Shown here in pieces: positions 7,335-14,999 of a stretch of DNA of 37,971 bases. The first letter of the stretch is position 1. The number at the start of each line of letters is the position of its first letter. The notes under the pieces were generated by a model. The model was not told the origin of the DNA. It ran no database searches and worked only from the letters and a program-made list of their open reading frames with translations. The translations under genes were made by a program, and so were the position numbers. The stretch covers positions 1 to 37,971 of the forward strand of contig JAGCLW010000013.1 of the NCBI GenBank assembly GCA_017646805.1. Reading direction: 5' to 3'. The DNA comes from Paludibacteraceae bacterium (lineage in GTDB: Bacteria > Bacteroidota > Bacteroidia > Bacteroidales > Paludibacteraceae).

Positions 7335-9716
7335 ATGTATTACATAGATAGCCGAACAATAACCAACCCAACCGAAGCAACATTTGTTGCAATCAAAGGA
7401 CTACACAGAGACGGACACCAATATATTCCCGAATTACTTGATCGCGGAGTAAAAAATTTTATTGTTGAAAAATCATTTCAAATTCCTGAAAATATTCCTG
7501 CCGACTGCCATTTTTCTGTCGTTGAAAATTCTATCAAAGAATTACAAAATCTTGCATCAATACATCGAGCAAACCTCTCTGCCGACGAAATCGTTGGAAT
7601 TACAGGAAGCAACGGGAAAACCATCGTAAAAGAATGGCTCTACGATTGTCTAAAAAATAATCAGAAAAAAATCTATCGCTCACCTCGCTCGTGGAACTCT
7701 CAAATCGGAGTCGCATTATCCATTTTACAAACGCCAAAAAACTCAAACATAGCCATTTACGAAGCCGGAATCAGCCAAAAAGAAGAAATGGAAAATTTAT
7801 CCCAAATGATTGTTCCTTCAATCGGAATATTTTCACATCTTGGGATCGCACATCTAAGTAATTTTTCCGGACAAAAAGAATTGATTGAAGAAAAAATCAA
7901 ATTATTTAAGTCCGCACACACAATTATCTATCACAACAACGATAAATTACTTGACATCACTTTGCGTCAACAGTTTTCTCCCGAAAAATTATTCGCTTGG
8001 GGCGAAAATGATAATTGCAAACTAAAAATCACAAAAATTGAAAAAAACACCGTTTTCTATCAATATAAAAATAAAAACGACAAATTTTCACTTCCTTTTT
8101 CGGACAAACCTTCCATAGAAAACGCAGTCAACGTAGTTTGCACAATGCTGATATTGGGATACGAAACATCAACAATTCAATCTCAACTTTCGCAACTCAA
8201 ACCAATTGCAATGCGTATGCAAGTAAAACAAGGAAGAAAAGGTTGCACCATCATCAATGATGCCTACAATGCTGATTTTGAATCACTTTCTTACGCACTC
8301 GATTTTCTTGTAGAAAAAGCCGGAAACAAAAGAAAAACAATCATTCTTTCCGACATTTTTCAAAACACCGAAAAAGATGAAATTCTCTACAAAAAAATCA
8401 ATCAATTCCTTATCGACCGAAAAATAAATCGATTGATTGGAATAGGAGAAAATATTCACAAAAACGAAAATTGTTTTTCACTCAAAAACGCAACATTTTT
8501 CAACTCGACAAACGATTTTTTACAAAGCGAAGAAATCGAACTATTTGAAAATGAATACGTTCTACTCAAAGGAAGTAGAATCTTTTCTTTTGAACAAATT
8601 GACGAACGATTAAGCGAAACAATTCACCAAACCACTCTCGAAGTAGATTTGGAAGCACTTCACCACAATGTCAATTATTTTCGTTCACATCTCCACCCTG
8701 AAACAAAAATGATTAGCATGGTCAAAGCCTATGCTTACGGAAGCGGAGACATAGAAGTTTCGCGAGCACTTCAACAATTTGGCATTGATTATTTAGCGGT
8801 TGCCGTCGCCGACGAAGGAGCAATCCTAAGACACTCCGGAATTCATATTCCCATCATCGTGATGAATCCGGAAGAAAGTGCGTTAAATAAAATCATAGAA
8901 TACAATCTTGAACCCGAAATCTATAGTTTTGAGTTGTTGCAACATTTTTGTGAAGTTGTTGACGAACAAGGAATCGAAAACTATCCGATTCATATCAAAC
9001 TTGACACAGGAATGCATCGTCTTGGTTTTAATCCTGAAGATGTAGAACCGTTGATAAAAAAAATCAAACAACAATCCGCAGTCAAAATCAATAGCATATT
9101 CTCGCACCTTGTTGGTAGCGACGAAAGTCAGTTTGACGATTTCACGATGCAACAAATTCAATTATTTGACCAATTGACAACAAAAATCATCAACTCTTTC
9201 GATCATAAAATTCTTCGACACATTCTTAATTCTGCCGGAATAGAACGTTTTTCAGCTTATCAATACGATATGGTCAGATTAGGAATCGGACACTACGGAA
9301 TAAGTGCTATTGACAATCAAAATTTAGAAGAAGTTTGTACTTTAAAAACCAAGATTTTACAACTTCGTCATGTCAAAAAAGAAGACACCGTAGGATATAG
9401 TCGCAAAGGAATTCTTTCGCGAGATAGCCTCATCGGAGCAATTCCTATCGGTTATGCAGATGGATATGATCGCGGATTAGGAAGAGGAATAGGACAAGTT
9501 GTTGTTAGAGGAAAAAAAGTTCCAATTGTCGGCAATGTCTGTATGGACGTTTGCATGATCGACCTGACAGATGTTCCGGAAGTACAAGTTGGCGACGAAG
9601 TTATTTTATTCGGAAAAGAACATTCAATCAATATTCTTGCCCAACAATTAAACACCATTTCTTACGAAATCCTGACAGGCATTTCTCGTCGTGTAAAACG
9701 AATTTATATTGATTAA
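7335..9716 (+). CDS. murF-alr: MurF-Alr fusion: UDP-MurNAc-tripeptide D-Ala-D-Ala ligase / alanine racemase
   Basis: A 793-residue fusion of two peptidoglycan precursor enzymes, an arrangement common in Bacteroidota. Residues 1 to about 430 are MurF-like: a Mur ligase ATP-binding loop GSNGKT at 91-96, then WNSQIGVALSIL and YEAGISQKEEM, and the C-terminal domain with INDAYNADFESL. Residues from about 435 are alanine racemase: PLP lysine K464 in MVKAYAYGSG, catalytic-type Tyr688 in GYSRKG, and signature stretches GYADGYDRG and GNVCMDVCMIDL. The racemase makes D-Ala; MurF adds D-Ala-D-Ala to the UDP-MurNAc-tripeptide. Joining them may coordinate D-Ala supply with its use (inference). One unusual point is Ile after GSNGKT, where Thr or Ser is usual. 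The start at 7335 is 11 nt after the ROK gene. Confidence 0.93.
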   Translation: MYYIDSRTITNPTEATFVAIKGLHRDGHQYIPELLDRGVKNFIVEKSFQIPENIPADCHFSVVENSIKELQNLASIHRANLSADEIVGITGSNGKTIVKEWLYDCLKNNQKKIYRSPRSWNSQIGVALSILQTPKNSNIAIYEAGISQKEEMENLSQMIVPSIGIFSHLGIAHLSNFSGQKELIEEKIKLFKSAHTIIYHNNDKLLDITLRQQFSPEKLFAWGENDNCKLKITKIEKNTVFYQYKNKNDKFSLPFSDKPSIENAVNVVCTMLILGYETSTIQSQLSQLKPIAMRMQVKQGRKGCTIINDAYNADFESLSYALDFLVEKAGNKRKTIILSDIFQNTEKDEILYKKINQFLIDRKINRLIGIGENIHKNENCFSLKNATFFNSTNDFLQSEEIELFENEYVLLKGSRIFSFEQIDERLSETIHQTTLEVDLEALHHNVNYFRSHLHPETKMISMVKAYAYGSGDIEVSRALQQFGIDYLAVAVADEGAILRHSGIHIPIIVMNPEESALNKIIEYNLEPEIYSFELLQHFCEVVDEQGIENYPIHIKLDTGMHRLGFNPEDVEPLIKKIKQQSAVKINSIFSHLVGSDESQFDDFTMQQIQLFDQLTTKIINSFDHKILRHILNSAGIERFSAYQYDMVRLGIGHYGISAIDNQNLEEVCTLKTKILQLRHVKKEDTVGYSRKGILSRDSLIGAIPIGYADGYDRGLGRGIGQVVVRGKKVPIVGNVCMDVCMIDLTDVPEVQVGDEVILFGKEHSINILAQQLNTISYEILTGISRRVKRIYID

Positions 9717-9730
9717 AAAAAAACAATATC

Positions 9731-10516
9731 GTGATTTTTATTTTTTCCACTCATAAAGAATACCCTAATAGTGCAGCAGACATTGCCGTTCAGTTTGCCA
9801 ACGCAAGCGATAGAAGCGTTTGTTTCACGACTATGATTCAAAAAAAAGAAACAGACTCCGAAAATAGTATTGTTCAAAAATTATCCGATTGGAGCAACCA
9901 ATTGTCTCCACAAACAAAAAATGGAGCAAATCATCAAATTCTACATTCTCTTGCTGAATTTGACACACTCATTACCAATGCCGAAGCATCAATGCTTGTC
10001 ATAGAATTGTCAGAAAATGAAGGATTTAACAAAGTAAAACCATTGCTAAAAATGTGTCGAAATCTTCGGATTCCATATATTTTTACAAAACCATACTTTG
10101 AAAAACTAAACCTAAATCGCGTAATCGTTCCTATTACGTTTTTGATCGAAGACAGAGAAAAAGGTCCTTTTGCAAGTAGTTTGGGACGATTTTTTAATAG
10201 CGAATTACTATTTTTAACGGCAAAAGACTACGGACACAAAGCGATACAAACCACCAATGCCATCAAATCATTGTTGGACAAATTTCAACTAAAATATCAA
10301 GATATACAAGCGACAAAAAACAGTCACAAAGTAGAACTTGAAGCAACGTTGCGAACGACAGAATTAAATGCCGGAATGGTCATCATCTCCGCTTCACGAG
10401 AATATGGGTTAGACGATATTTTGTTTGGTCCAAAAGAATTTCACATCATCAATGAAGCAGAAGTTCCGATCATGTTACTCAATCCAAGATCCGATTTATA
10501 CGTACTTTGTGGATAA
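9731..10516 (+). CDS. UspA-like two-domain protein of uncertain function
   Basis: A 261-residue cytoplasmic protein with a GTG start at 9731, 14 nt after murF-alr; no in-frame ATG lies near the amino end. The pattern of alternating strands and helices, the two halves (about 1-125 and 128-261) and the ending EVPIMLLNPRSDLYVLCG resemble tandem universal stress protein domains, where a strand ending in P-V/I-x-L-L/V closes the fold. No ATP-binding G-x-x-G-x-x-x-x-x-G-S loop is intact; the nearest is ISASREYGLDDILFG. It lies inside the wall-precursor operon but has no obvious link to it. Usp-like is my best call. Confidence 0.55.
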   Translation: MIFIFSTHKEYPNSAADIAVQFANASDRSVCFTTMIQKKETDSENSIVQKLSDWSNQLSPQTKNGANHQILHSLAEFDTLITNAEASMLVIELSENEGFNKVKPLLKMCRNLRIPYIFTKPYFEKLNLNRVIVPITFLIEDREKGPFASSLGRFFNSELLFLTAKDYGHKAIQTTNAIKSLLDKFQLKYQDIQATKNSHKVELEATLRTTELNAGMVIISASREYGLDDILFGPKEFHIINEAEVPIMLLNPRSDLYVLCG

Positions 10517-10525
10517 CTATTCATT

Positions 10526-11380
10526 ATGAATTTTAGAACAAAAATTGACATAAAAACGAGCGAAAAAAAAATCAATCATGAACAAAATCTTTTGCTCATC
10601 GGATCGTGTTTTACAATAGAAATCGGAGAAATCTTAGCAAAAAAAGGTTTTAAACTTCAAGTCAATCCATTCGGAATACAATACAATCCTCTTTCGATAG
10701 AAAAATGTATCAAAGAGATTTCCGACAAAAAAATTTATTCGGAAAACAACCTTTTTTTTCACGAAGGAAAATATCATAGTTTCATGCATCACAGCACGTT
10801 TTCTAACGCAAACAAAGAAGAATGCCTGAATACTATTCAACAAAAAATTGAAAACACCAAATTAAACGAAATTGATGTCATAATCATCACGTTGGGAACT
10901 GCATGGATTTATCGTCTTGCCTCCACAAATGAAGTCGTAAGCAATTGTCACAAACTTCCCGAACAACAATTTGTTCGATCTCGAATTTCCATCAAAGAAT
11001 GTGTCGCTTCGTTAGACAACATGATTCAGTCTTTGAAACAACAAAATCCAGATATACACATCATATTCACGGTCAGTCCGATACGGCATTTTCGAGATGG
11101 AGCAATTGAAAACTCTTTGAGCAAAAGCACATTGCTATTATCAATTGATGAAATAAAAAAGTCATATCCAGACATAGACTATTTTCCTTCTTACGAAATT
11201 CTTATCGATGAACTTCGAGATTATCGATTCTATGCCACAGACATGAATCACCCATCTTGCGTTGCCATCGAATATATTTACGAACGATTTGCCGAAACAT
11301 ATTTTAGTTCTCAAACAATAAATGTAGCTAAGACAAAAGAAAAGGAATGGAAACATCAACATCACAAACAATTGTTATGA
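10526..11380 (+). CDS. GSCFA family protein
   Basis: A 284-residue protein with the defining motif IGSCFT near residue 26, followed by NPFGIQYNPLSI, the two signatures of the GSCFA family, widespread in Bacteroidota. Later blocks TLGTAWIYR, FTVSPIRHFRDG and DMNHPSCVAIEYIYERF fit the SGNH-hydrolase-like core, with SPIRHFRDG and DMNHPS as candidate active-site blocks. The natural substrate is unknown; an esterase-type activity is inferred from the fold. No signal peptide is seen. It starts 9 nt after the Usp-like gene, and its stop codon overlaps the next start as ATGA, which suggests translational coupling. Confidence 0.85.
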   Translation: MNFRTKIDIKTSEKKINHEQNLLLIGSCFTIEIGEILAKKGFKLQVNPFGIQYNPLSIEKCIKEISDKKIYSENNLFFHEGKYHSFMHHSTFSNANKEECLNTIQQKIENTKLNEIDVIIITLGTAWIYRLASTNEVVSNCHKLPEQQFVRSRISIKECVASLDNMIQSLKQQNPDIHIIFTVSPIRHFRDGAIENSLSKSTLLLSIDEIKKSYPDIDYFPSYEILIDELRDYRFYATDMNHPSCVAIEYIYERFAETYFSSQTINVAKTKEKEWKHQHHKQLL

Positions 11381-11751
11381 CATATATCGTATCTATTGCA
11401 TCGAATCATAATCATGAAGAAAATTTTGAAAAAATAAAAAAACTCATTTCTTCACAACTTTCTGCCTCAAATATCAATTACGCAGAAATCATTCTTACAC
11501 AACCTATCGGAACAGGCTATCCTCCCGTTCCGTATTACAACACAGCGGTTCGATTTTCATCTCCTTTCCCAATGATAGAAATCAACGAACGTCTAAAAGA
11601 CATTGAACTATCTTGTGGAAGAACGCCTGAAATGAAAGAAAAAAAAATTGTTCCAATCGATCTTGATATTATCGTTGCCGACGGACAAATTGTCCACAAA
11701 GATTATAGTCGTTTTTGGTTTGTAAAAAGATTAGTTGATAGTTTGACATAA
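11377..11751 (+). CDS. Short FolK-like (HPPK family) protein
   Basis: I choose the ATG at 11377 (124 residues) because it forms an ATGA overlap with the GSCFA stop and leaves the HPPK-type opening MTYIVSIASNHNHEENF. An ATG at 11347 in the same frame would overlap GSCFA by 34 nt. HPPK (6-hydroxymethyl-7,8-dihydropterin pyrophosphokinase, folate synthesis) signatures remain: YYNTAVRF, SCGR and the magnesium-binding IDLDI. The protein is shorter than the roughly 160 residues of E. coli FolK. The WGPR segment before the DLD motif reads KIVP, so the usual Trp and Arg of the catalytic loop are missing, and the final PH-x-x-x-x-x-R region is not clear. It may be a divergent HPPK or have another role. 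It is the last gene of the operon, followed by a strong terminator. Confidence 0.65.
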   Translation: MTYIVSIASNHNHEENFEKIKKLISSQLSASNINYAEIILTQPIGTGYPPVPYYNTAVRFSSPFPMIEINERLKDIELSCGRTPEMKEKKIVPIDLDIIVADGQIVHKDYSRFWFVKRLVDSLT

Positions 11752-11752
11752 A

Positions 11753-11784
11753 AAAAAGACCATGAAAAAAATCATGGTCTTTTT
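11753..11784. terminator. Bidirectional terminator between folK-like and the 11801 gene
   Basis: A 13-bp perfect stem: AAAAAGACCATGA (11753-11765) pairs with TCATGGTCTTTTT (11772-11784), with a 6-nt loop. Flanking A and T runs let it act for both convergent genes. Confidence 0.9.
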
Positions 11785-11800
11785 CTTTTTTTTAATTATT

Positions 11801-12478
11801 TTATTTTACCAATTTAACATTCAATACCAAACGTTGATTTGGTCCATATCCTGCTTTTTCAGGCTTTGTTTCATCATCTTCGATACGAACAACTTGAATC
11901 AATCCTTTTGCTCCCGGTTTATACGATTTTTCACAAAGTTCAAAAAGAATCACATCACCCGGAACAACGTTTTGTACGTAATATCCATTATCAATTGGCA
12001 TATCCTTGATTTGTTGACCTGTGATGTTTTTGAAATCAACTTGTGCGAAAGGAAGTTTTTCCAATTTTGTTGTAGAACGATGTTTCCAATTTTTCAACGC
12101 ATACCAAGCATCTGGATCGTCGCTTTTTCCTTCAAATTTGCAATAAGGAGATGTTCCACCATCTTTTTCCCAATCGATATTGATTTCCGGATTTTCAGGT
12201 GCAAATAAGACAAATACTTTTTGTTTGTTTCCATAAGCTTTGCCATGAAACAACATAACGTCAATATCACGAGGATCTGCAGCTTCAAGACTGAAAACCA
12301 TTCCTTGAGTAAGAGAAAGTGCCGAACCTCTTTTATTTGAATTTCGTCCACCTTGAGCATACAATTTCAATTCTGAAAATTCTGATACTTTTACCTTTTT
12401 AGGTTTCTTTTCTTTTTTTGCTTCTGCAGCCATAGGCAACATGAGAGCACAAAGACACATTAAAAAAAATTTTTTCAT
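11801..12478 (-). CDS. Secreted protein of unknown function
   Basis: A 225-residue protein with a clear signal peptide (MKKFFLMCLCALMLPMAAEA, cleavage likely after residue 20) followed by a very basic stretch, KKEKKPKKVKV. The rest is mixed beta-rich sequence with GGRNSNKRGSALSLTQGMVF and a near C-terminal EKAGYGPNQRLVLNVKLVK. I recognise no domain. It starts 23 nt downstream of tcdA on the same strand, so the two probably share a transcript. It ends at the bidirectional terminator. Location in the periplasm or outside the cell is inferred from the signal peptide. Confidence 0.8.
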   Translation of the reverse strand: MKKFFLMCLCALMLPMAAEAKKEKKPKKVKVSEFSELKLYAQGGRNSNKRGSALSLTQGMVFSLEAADPRDIDVMLFHGKAYGNKQKVFVLFAPENPEINIDWEKDGGTSPYCKFEGKSDDPDAWYALKNWKHRSTTKLEKLPFAQVDFKNITGQQIKDMPIDNGYYVQNVVPGDVILFELCEKSYKPGAKGLIQVVRIEDDETKPEKAGYGPNQRLVLNVKLVK

Positions 12479-12501
12479 AATTTTGAATTTATTTATATAA
12501 G

Positions 12502-13212
12502 TTATTGAATAATTAAGCTTGCAAGAATCAAACCAAAAACACCCGTAATATGAATCATACTTCCATTTACTCGTTCTTCACTTTCTAAAACATCTTTATT
12601 TTCAAGCAATTCCTCACTATACACACATTTAAACTTTTTTTGTGGAAAAATTCCACCTTTTTTTATCTTTCGTCTTAATGTTGCCGCCAAAGGACAACCT
12701 TTCACTTTCCAAAATTCCGCAACCGAAACTTTCAGCGGATCCATTTTTCGTGCCGCTCCCATCGAACTGACAAATTGAGCCGAACTTTGAGTTGCATTCA
12801 AAATCAACAAAACCTTATCGTCAACCGAATCAATTGCATCTACCACATAATCATACTCATTCAAATCAAAATCCGTTGCAGTTTCTTTTGAATATTTTTG
12901 ATTTAACGCAACAATTTCCGCTTCCGGATTTATATCCAACAATCGCTCTTTCATCACATCAACTTTAGGACGACCTATCGTCTTTTGAGTTGCGACCAAC
13001 TGCCGATTTATATTACTTTGACAAACATTATCCGGATCGACCAAAGTTAAGTTTTTTACGCCAGAACGAATCAAGGCTTCCGCCGTCCAACCTCCTACTC
13101 CACCAATACCAAAAATAACAATCTTCAAATCTTGAAGACGTATCAAAGAGTCTTTTCCTATAAGCAATTGTGTACGAGAAAACAAAGATAATACAGTATA
13201 AAAATTCGACAA
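12502..13212 (-). CDS. tcdA: tRNA threonylcarbamoyladenosine dehydratase (ThiF/E1-like)
   Basis: A 236-residue member of the ThiF/MoeB/E1 family. The SRTQLLIGKDSL start region, the nucleotide-binding loop IFGIGGVGGWTAEAL, NINRQL with GRPKVDVMKERL, and DAIDSVDDK together match TcdA (CsdL/YgdL). TcdA uses ATP to dehydrate t6A at position 37 of tRNAs to the cyclic form ct6A. SMGAARKMDP and KGCPLAATLRR are TcdA-type C-terminal blocks. A -7-like box on the minus strand (CAAAAGTA on the plus strand at 13226-13233) would give a leader of only a few bases. The secreted unknown follows in the same direction. Confidence 0.88.
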   Translation of the reverse strand: MSNFYTVLSLFSRTQLLIGKDSLIRLQDLKIVIFGIGGVGGWTAEALIRSGVKNLTLVDPDNVCQSNINRQLVATQKTIGRPKVDVMKERLLDINPEAEIVALNQKYSKETATDFDLNEYDYVVDAIDSVDDKVLLILNATQSSAQFVSSMGAARKMDPLKVSVAEFWKVKGCPLAATLRRKIKKGGIFPQKKFKCVYSEELLENKDVLESEERVNGSMIHITGVFGLILASLIIQ

Positions 13213-13245
13213 ATTTAGTACTTTGCAAAAGTAGACAAAAAATAT

Positions 13246-13253
13246 TATCTTTG
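13246..13253 (+). promoter_or_regulatory. Bacteroidetes -7 box for rimM
   Basis: TATCTTTG lies 43 nt upstream of the rimM ATG, in the divergent gap between tcdA and rimM. Confidence 0.65.
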
Positions 13254-13295
13254 CAACGTTCTGAATAAAAATCTTTTAAAACAAAATTACCATTT

Positions 13296-13838
13296 ATGAT
13301 TTTTGAAAATGAAATAATCGAAGCCGGATATATACAAAAAACACACGGAATAAAAGGTGAAGTTGATGTAATATTTGATATTACAAATTTTGACGAAGAA
13401 GAAACTAATTTCTTAATCTTAGATATTGATGGTATTTTTGTTCCTTTTTTTGTAGAAAATTATCGATTCAAAAACGAAACGTCCGCTATCTACACATTTC
13501 TTGACATTACAAACGAGCAACAAGCAAAATCACTTGTGGGGAAAACCATTTTTATTCACAAACAATTTTTATTTCACGAAGAATCAGAATCAAATGATTT
13601 ATTCCAACTTATCGGTTTTACCGCAAAAGAAACAAATAACAACATCATCGGTAAAATAATTGAAATTGAAAATTCCACTCAAAACACACTCTTTATCATT
13701 CAACAAGATAAAAACGAAATTTTTATTCCGGCGACAGAAAATTTTATCACTCAAATAGACCATACCAATCAAATCATTTATCTAAATTTGCCAGAAGGGC
13801 TACTCAACAACGCTCTTGCTATTTCGGATAACGATTAA
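13296..13838 (+). CDS. rimM: Ribosome maturation factor RimM
   Basis: A 180-residue protein of the usual RimM length. Residues 1 to about 85 form the RimM domain, with GYIQKTHGIKGEVDV as the family opening. Residues 95-175 form the PRC-barrel-like domain, with the IGKIIEIENSTQNTLFII and EIFIPATENFI blocks. RimM binds ribosomal protein S19 and the 16S rRNA 3' domain and helps mature the 30S head. The promoter at 13246 drives it, and the lipoprotein gene follows 15 nt later. Confidence 0.92.
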   Translation: MIFENEIIEAGYIQKTHGIKGEVDVIFDITNFDEEETNFLILDIDGIFVPFFVENYRFKNETSAIYTFLDITNEQQAKSLVGKTIFIHKQFLFHEESESNDLFQLIGFTAKETNNNIIGKIIEIENSTQNTLFIIQQDKNEIFIPATENFITQIDHTNQIIYLNLPEGLLNNALAISDND

Positions 13839-13853
13839 AAAAAATAAAACATC

Positions 13854-14420
13854 ATGAAACAAATACATTTTCTTCTACTTTTTATTCTCATTTCATTTTG
13901 TGCTTGCCAAGAAGAAGAAAAAGAAAAAACACAAAACAAATACGAAAACATTAGCACAAAATGGAGTCTATACACTTATGAATTAACAAAATACGACACA
14001 CTTTACTCCGACGAATCGCTTTCTCAAATTGTAGAAACAAACATCACGACAGAATCTTTTAAAAACAACAGATTAACCATCACAAAAAATAACGACATAA
14101 TAATTGACTCACTATTCTCCGACGAAGACATCAATTCACATTACTGGACGTTAAGCAATTTAGACAACAAAAACAAGTTAATTTACAATCATCTTCTCGA
14201 TGACAAACAAATCGAGACTGAAATAACCTATCAATTAGGACTTTTTTCAACTTTTCACTTGAACAAAAAATACCTATGGTTTGACGATTTACAAAATGTC
14301 TATTTTGGACTCACTCATTACACCGAAGAAGAAATGCATTTTTCCGGTTCTAATAGTCAATTGGTCGGAACAAAAAAAATTTGTCGTCAAGAAAAATATC
14401 AATTTCAACGACTTCAATAA
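13854..14420 (+). CDS. Putative lipoprotein of unknown function
   Basis: A 188-residue protein with a signal peptide ending FILISFCAC followed by QEEEKEK. Cys18 is the likely lipidated residue, although the lipobox is imperfect (Phe at -3). A negatively charged run directly after the Cys resembles the Bacteroidetes lipoprotein export signal for surface display, so a surface-exposed outer-membrane lipoprotein is possible. The rest (KWSLYTYELTKYDT..., WTLSNLDNK) suggests a lipocalin-like beta barrel, but I cannot assign a family. It lies 15 nt after rimM and is probably cotranscribed. Confidence 0.8.
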   Translation: MKQIHFLLLFILISFCACQEEEKEKTQNKYENISTKWSLYTYELTKYDTLYSDESLSQIVETNITTESFKNNRLTITKNNDIIIDSLFSDEDINSHYWTLSNLDNKNKLIYNHLLDDKQIETEITYQLGLFSTFHLNKKYLWFDDLQNVYFGLTHYTEEEMHFSGSNSQLVGTKKICRQEKYQFQRLQ

Positions 14421-14434
14421 AACAATTTTATTTT

Positions 14435-14465
14435 TTTGCTAATTCAAAAAAAAACATTACTTTTG
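14435..14465 (+). promoter_or_regulatory. Promoter of the L31 gene
   Basis: TTTG (14435-14438) and TACTTTTG (14458-14465) are separated by 19 nt, an exact match to the Bacteroidetes -33/-7 layout. It leaves a leader of about 110 nt before rpmE2. Confidence 0.8.
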
Positions 14466-14502
14466 CACGCTGAATTGAGAAACCAATTTTTTCTAACAAA
14501 AA

Positions 14503-14565
14503 ATGCCCTATGTTAAGAAAAAGAAAATCAATTCGTTACCAAACAAAATAAACAAAATCAATTAA
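14503..14565 (+). CDS. Possible 20-codon leader peptide upstream of L31
   Basis: ATG at 14503 opens a 20-residue basic peptide (MPYVKKKKINSLPNKINKIN) ending in TAA at 14563-14565, 18 nt before the rpmE2 ATG. It lies wholly within the leader between promoter and gene. It may be a chance ORF, or its translation could affect L31 expression. No database comparison has been made. Confidence 0.25.
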   Translation: MPYVKKKKINSLPNKINKIN

Positions 14566-14583
14566 CATAAAGATTAAAAAAAA

Positions 14584-14838
14584 ATGAAACAAGGTATTCA
14601 CCCTGAAAATTATCGCACAGTAGTGTTCAAAGATATGTCTAACGGAGATATGTTTGTATCTAAATCTACTGCCGCATCAAAAGAAACAATTGAATATAAC
14701 GGAGAAACTCTTCCTTTAATCAAATTGGATATTTCAAACACATCACACCCATTCTACACTGGAAAAGCAAACCTTGTAGACACTGCCGGTCGTGTTGATA
14801 AATTCAATTCTCGTTACGCAAATCGTAAGAAAAAATAA
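14584..14838 (+). CDS. rpmE2: 50S ribosomal protein L31 type B
   Basis: An 84-residue protein opening MKQGIHPENYRTVVFKDMSN, with the L31 signature SHPFYTGK and a basic tail RYANRKKK. It has no cysteines, so it is the zinc-free (type B, C-minus) form, which in other bacteria can replace the zinc form when zinc is scarce. Here it may simply be the only L31. It has its own promoter and terminator. Confidence 0.93.
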   Translation: MKQGIHPENYRTVVFKDMSNGDMFVSKSTAASKETIEYNGETLPLIKLDISNTSHPFYTGKANLVDTAGRVDKFNSRYANRKKK

Positions 14839-14854
14839 AATTTACCAAACAAAC

Positions 14855-14889
14855 AAAAAAAAGATTGAGTTGCACTCAATCTTTTTTTT
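14855..14889 (+). terminator. rpmE2 terminator
   Basis: A 16-bp stem with an A-run and T-run: AAAAAAAAGATTGAGT (14855-14870), loop TGC, ACTCAATCTTTTTTTT (14874-14889). Confidence 0.9.
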
Positions 14890-14915
14890 TGCCCATTAAG
14901 AACTAAATCAAAAAT

Positions 14916-14946
14916 TTTGTTTTATTCAAAAATATGTATATCTTTG
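14916..14946 (+). promoter_or_regulatory. Promoter of uxaC
   Basis: TTTG (14916-14919), a 19-nt spacer, then TATCTTTG (14939-14946), a perfect Bacteroidetes promoter. It starts the uronate gene run, 53 nt before the uxaC ATG. Confidence 0.85.
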
Positions 14947-14999
14947 TGTGTTTTCTAACAAAAAACATACATCATATATAAATCTCAAAAAATTGTACT

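Noticed and set aside
11762..12208. Plus-strand ORF of 148 codons
   Set aside because: Its ATG lies inside the bidirectional terminator and it is antisense to the secreted protein gene.
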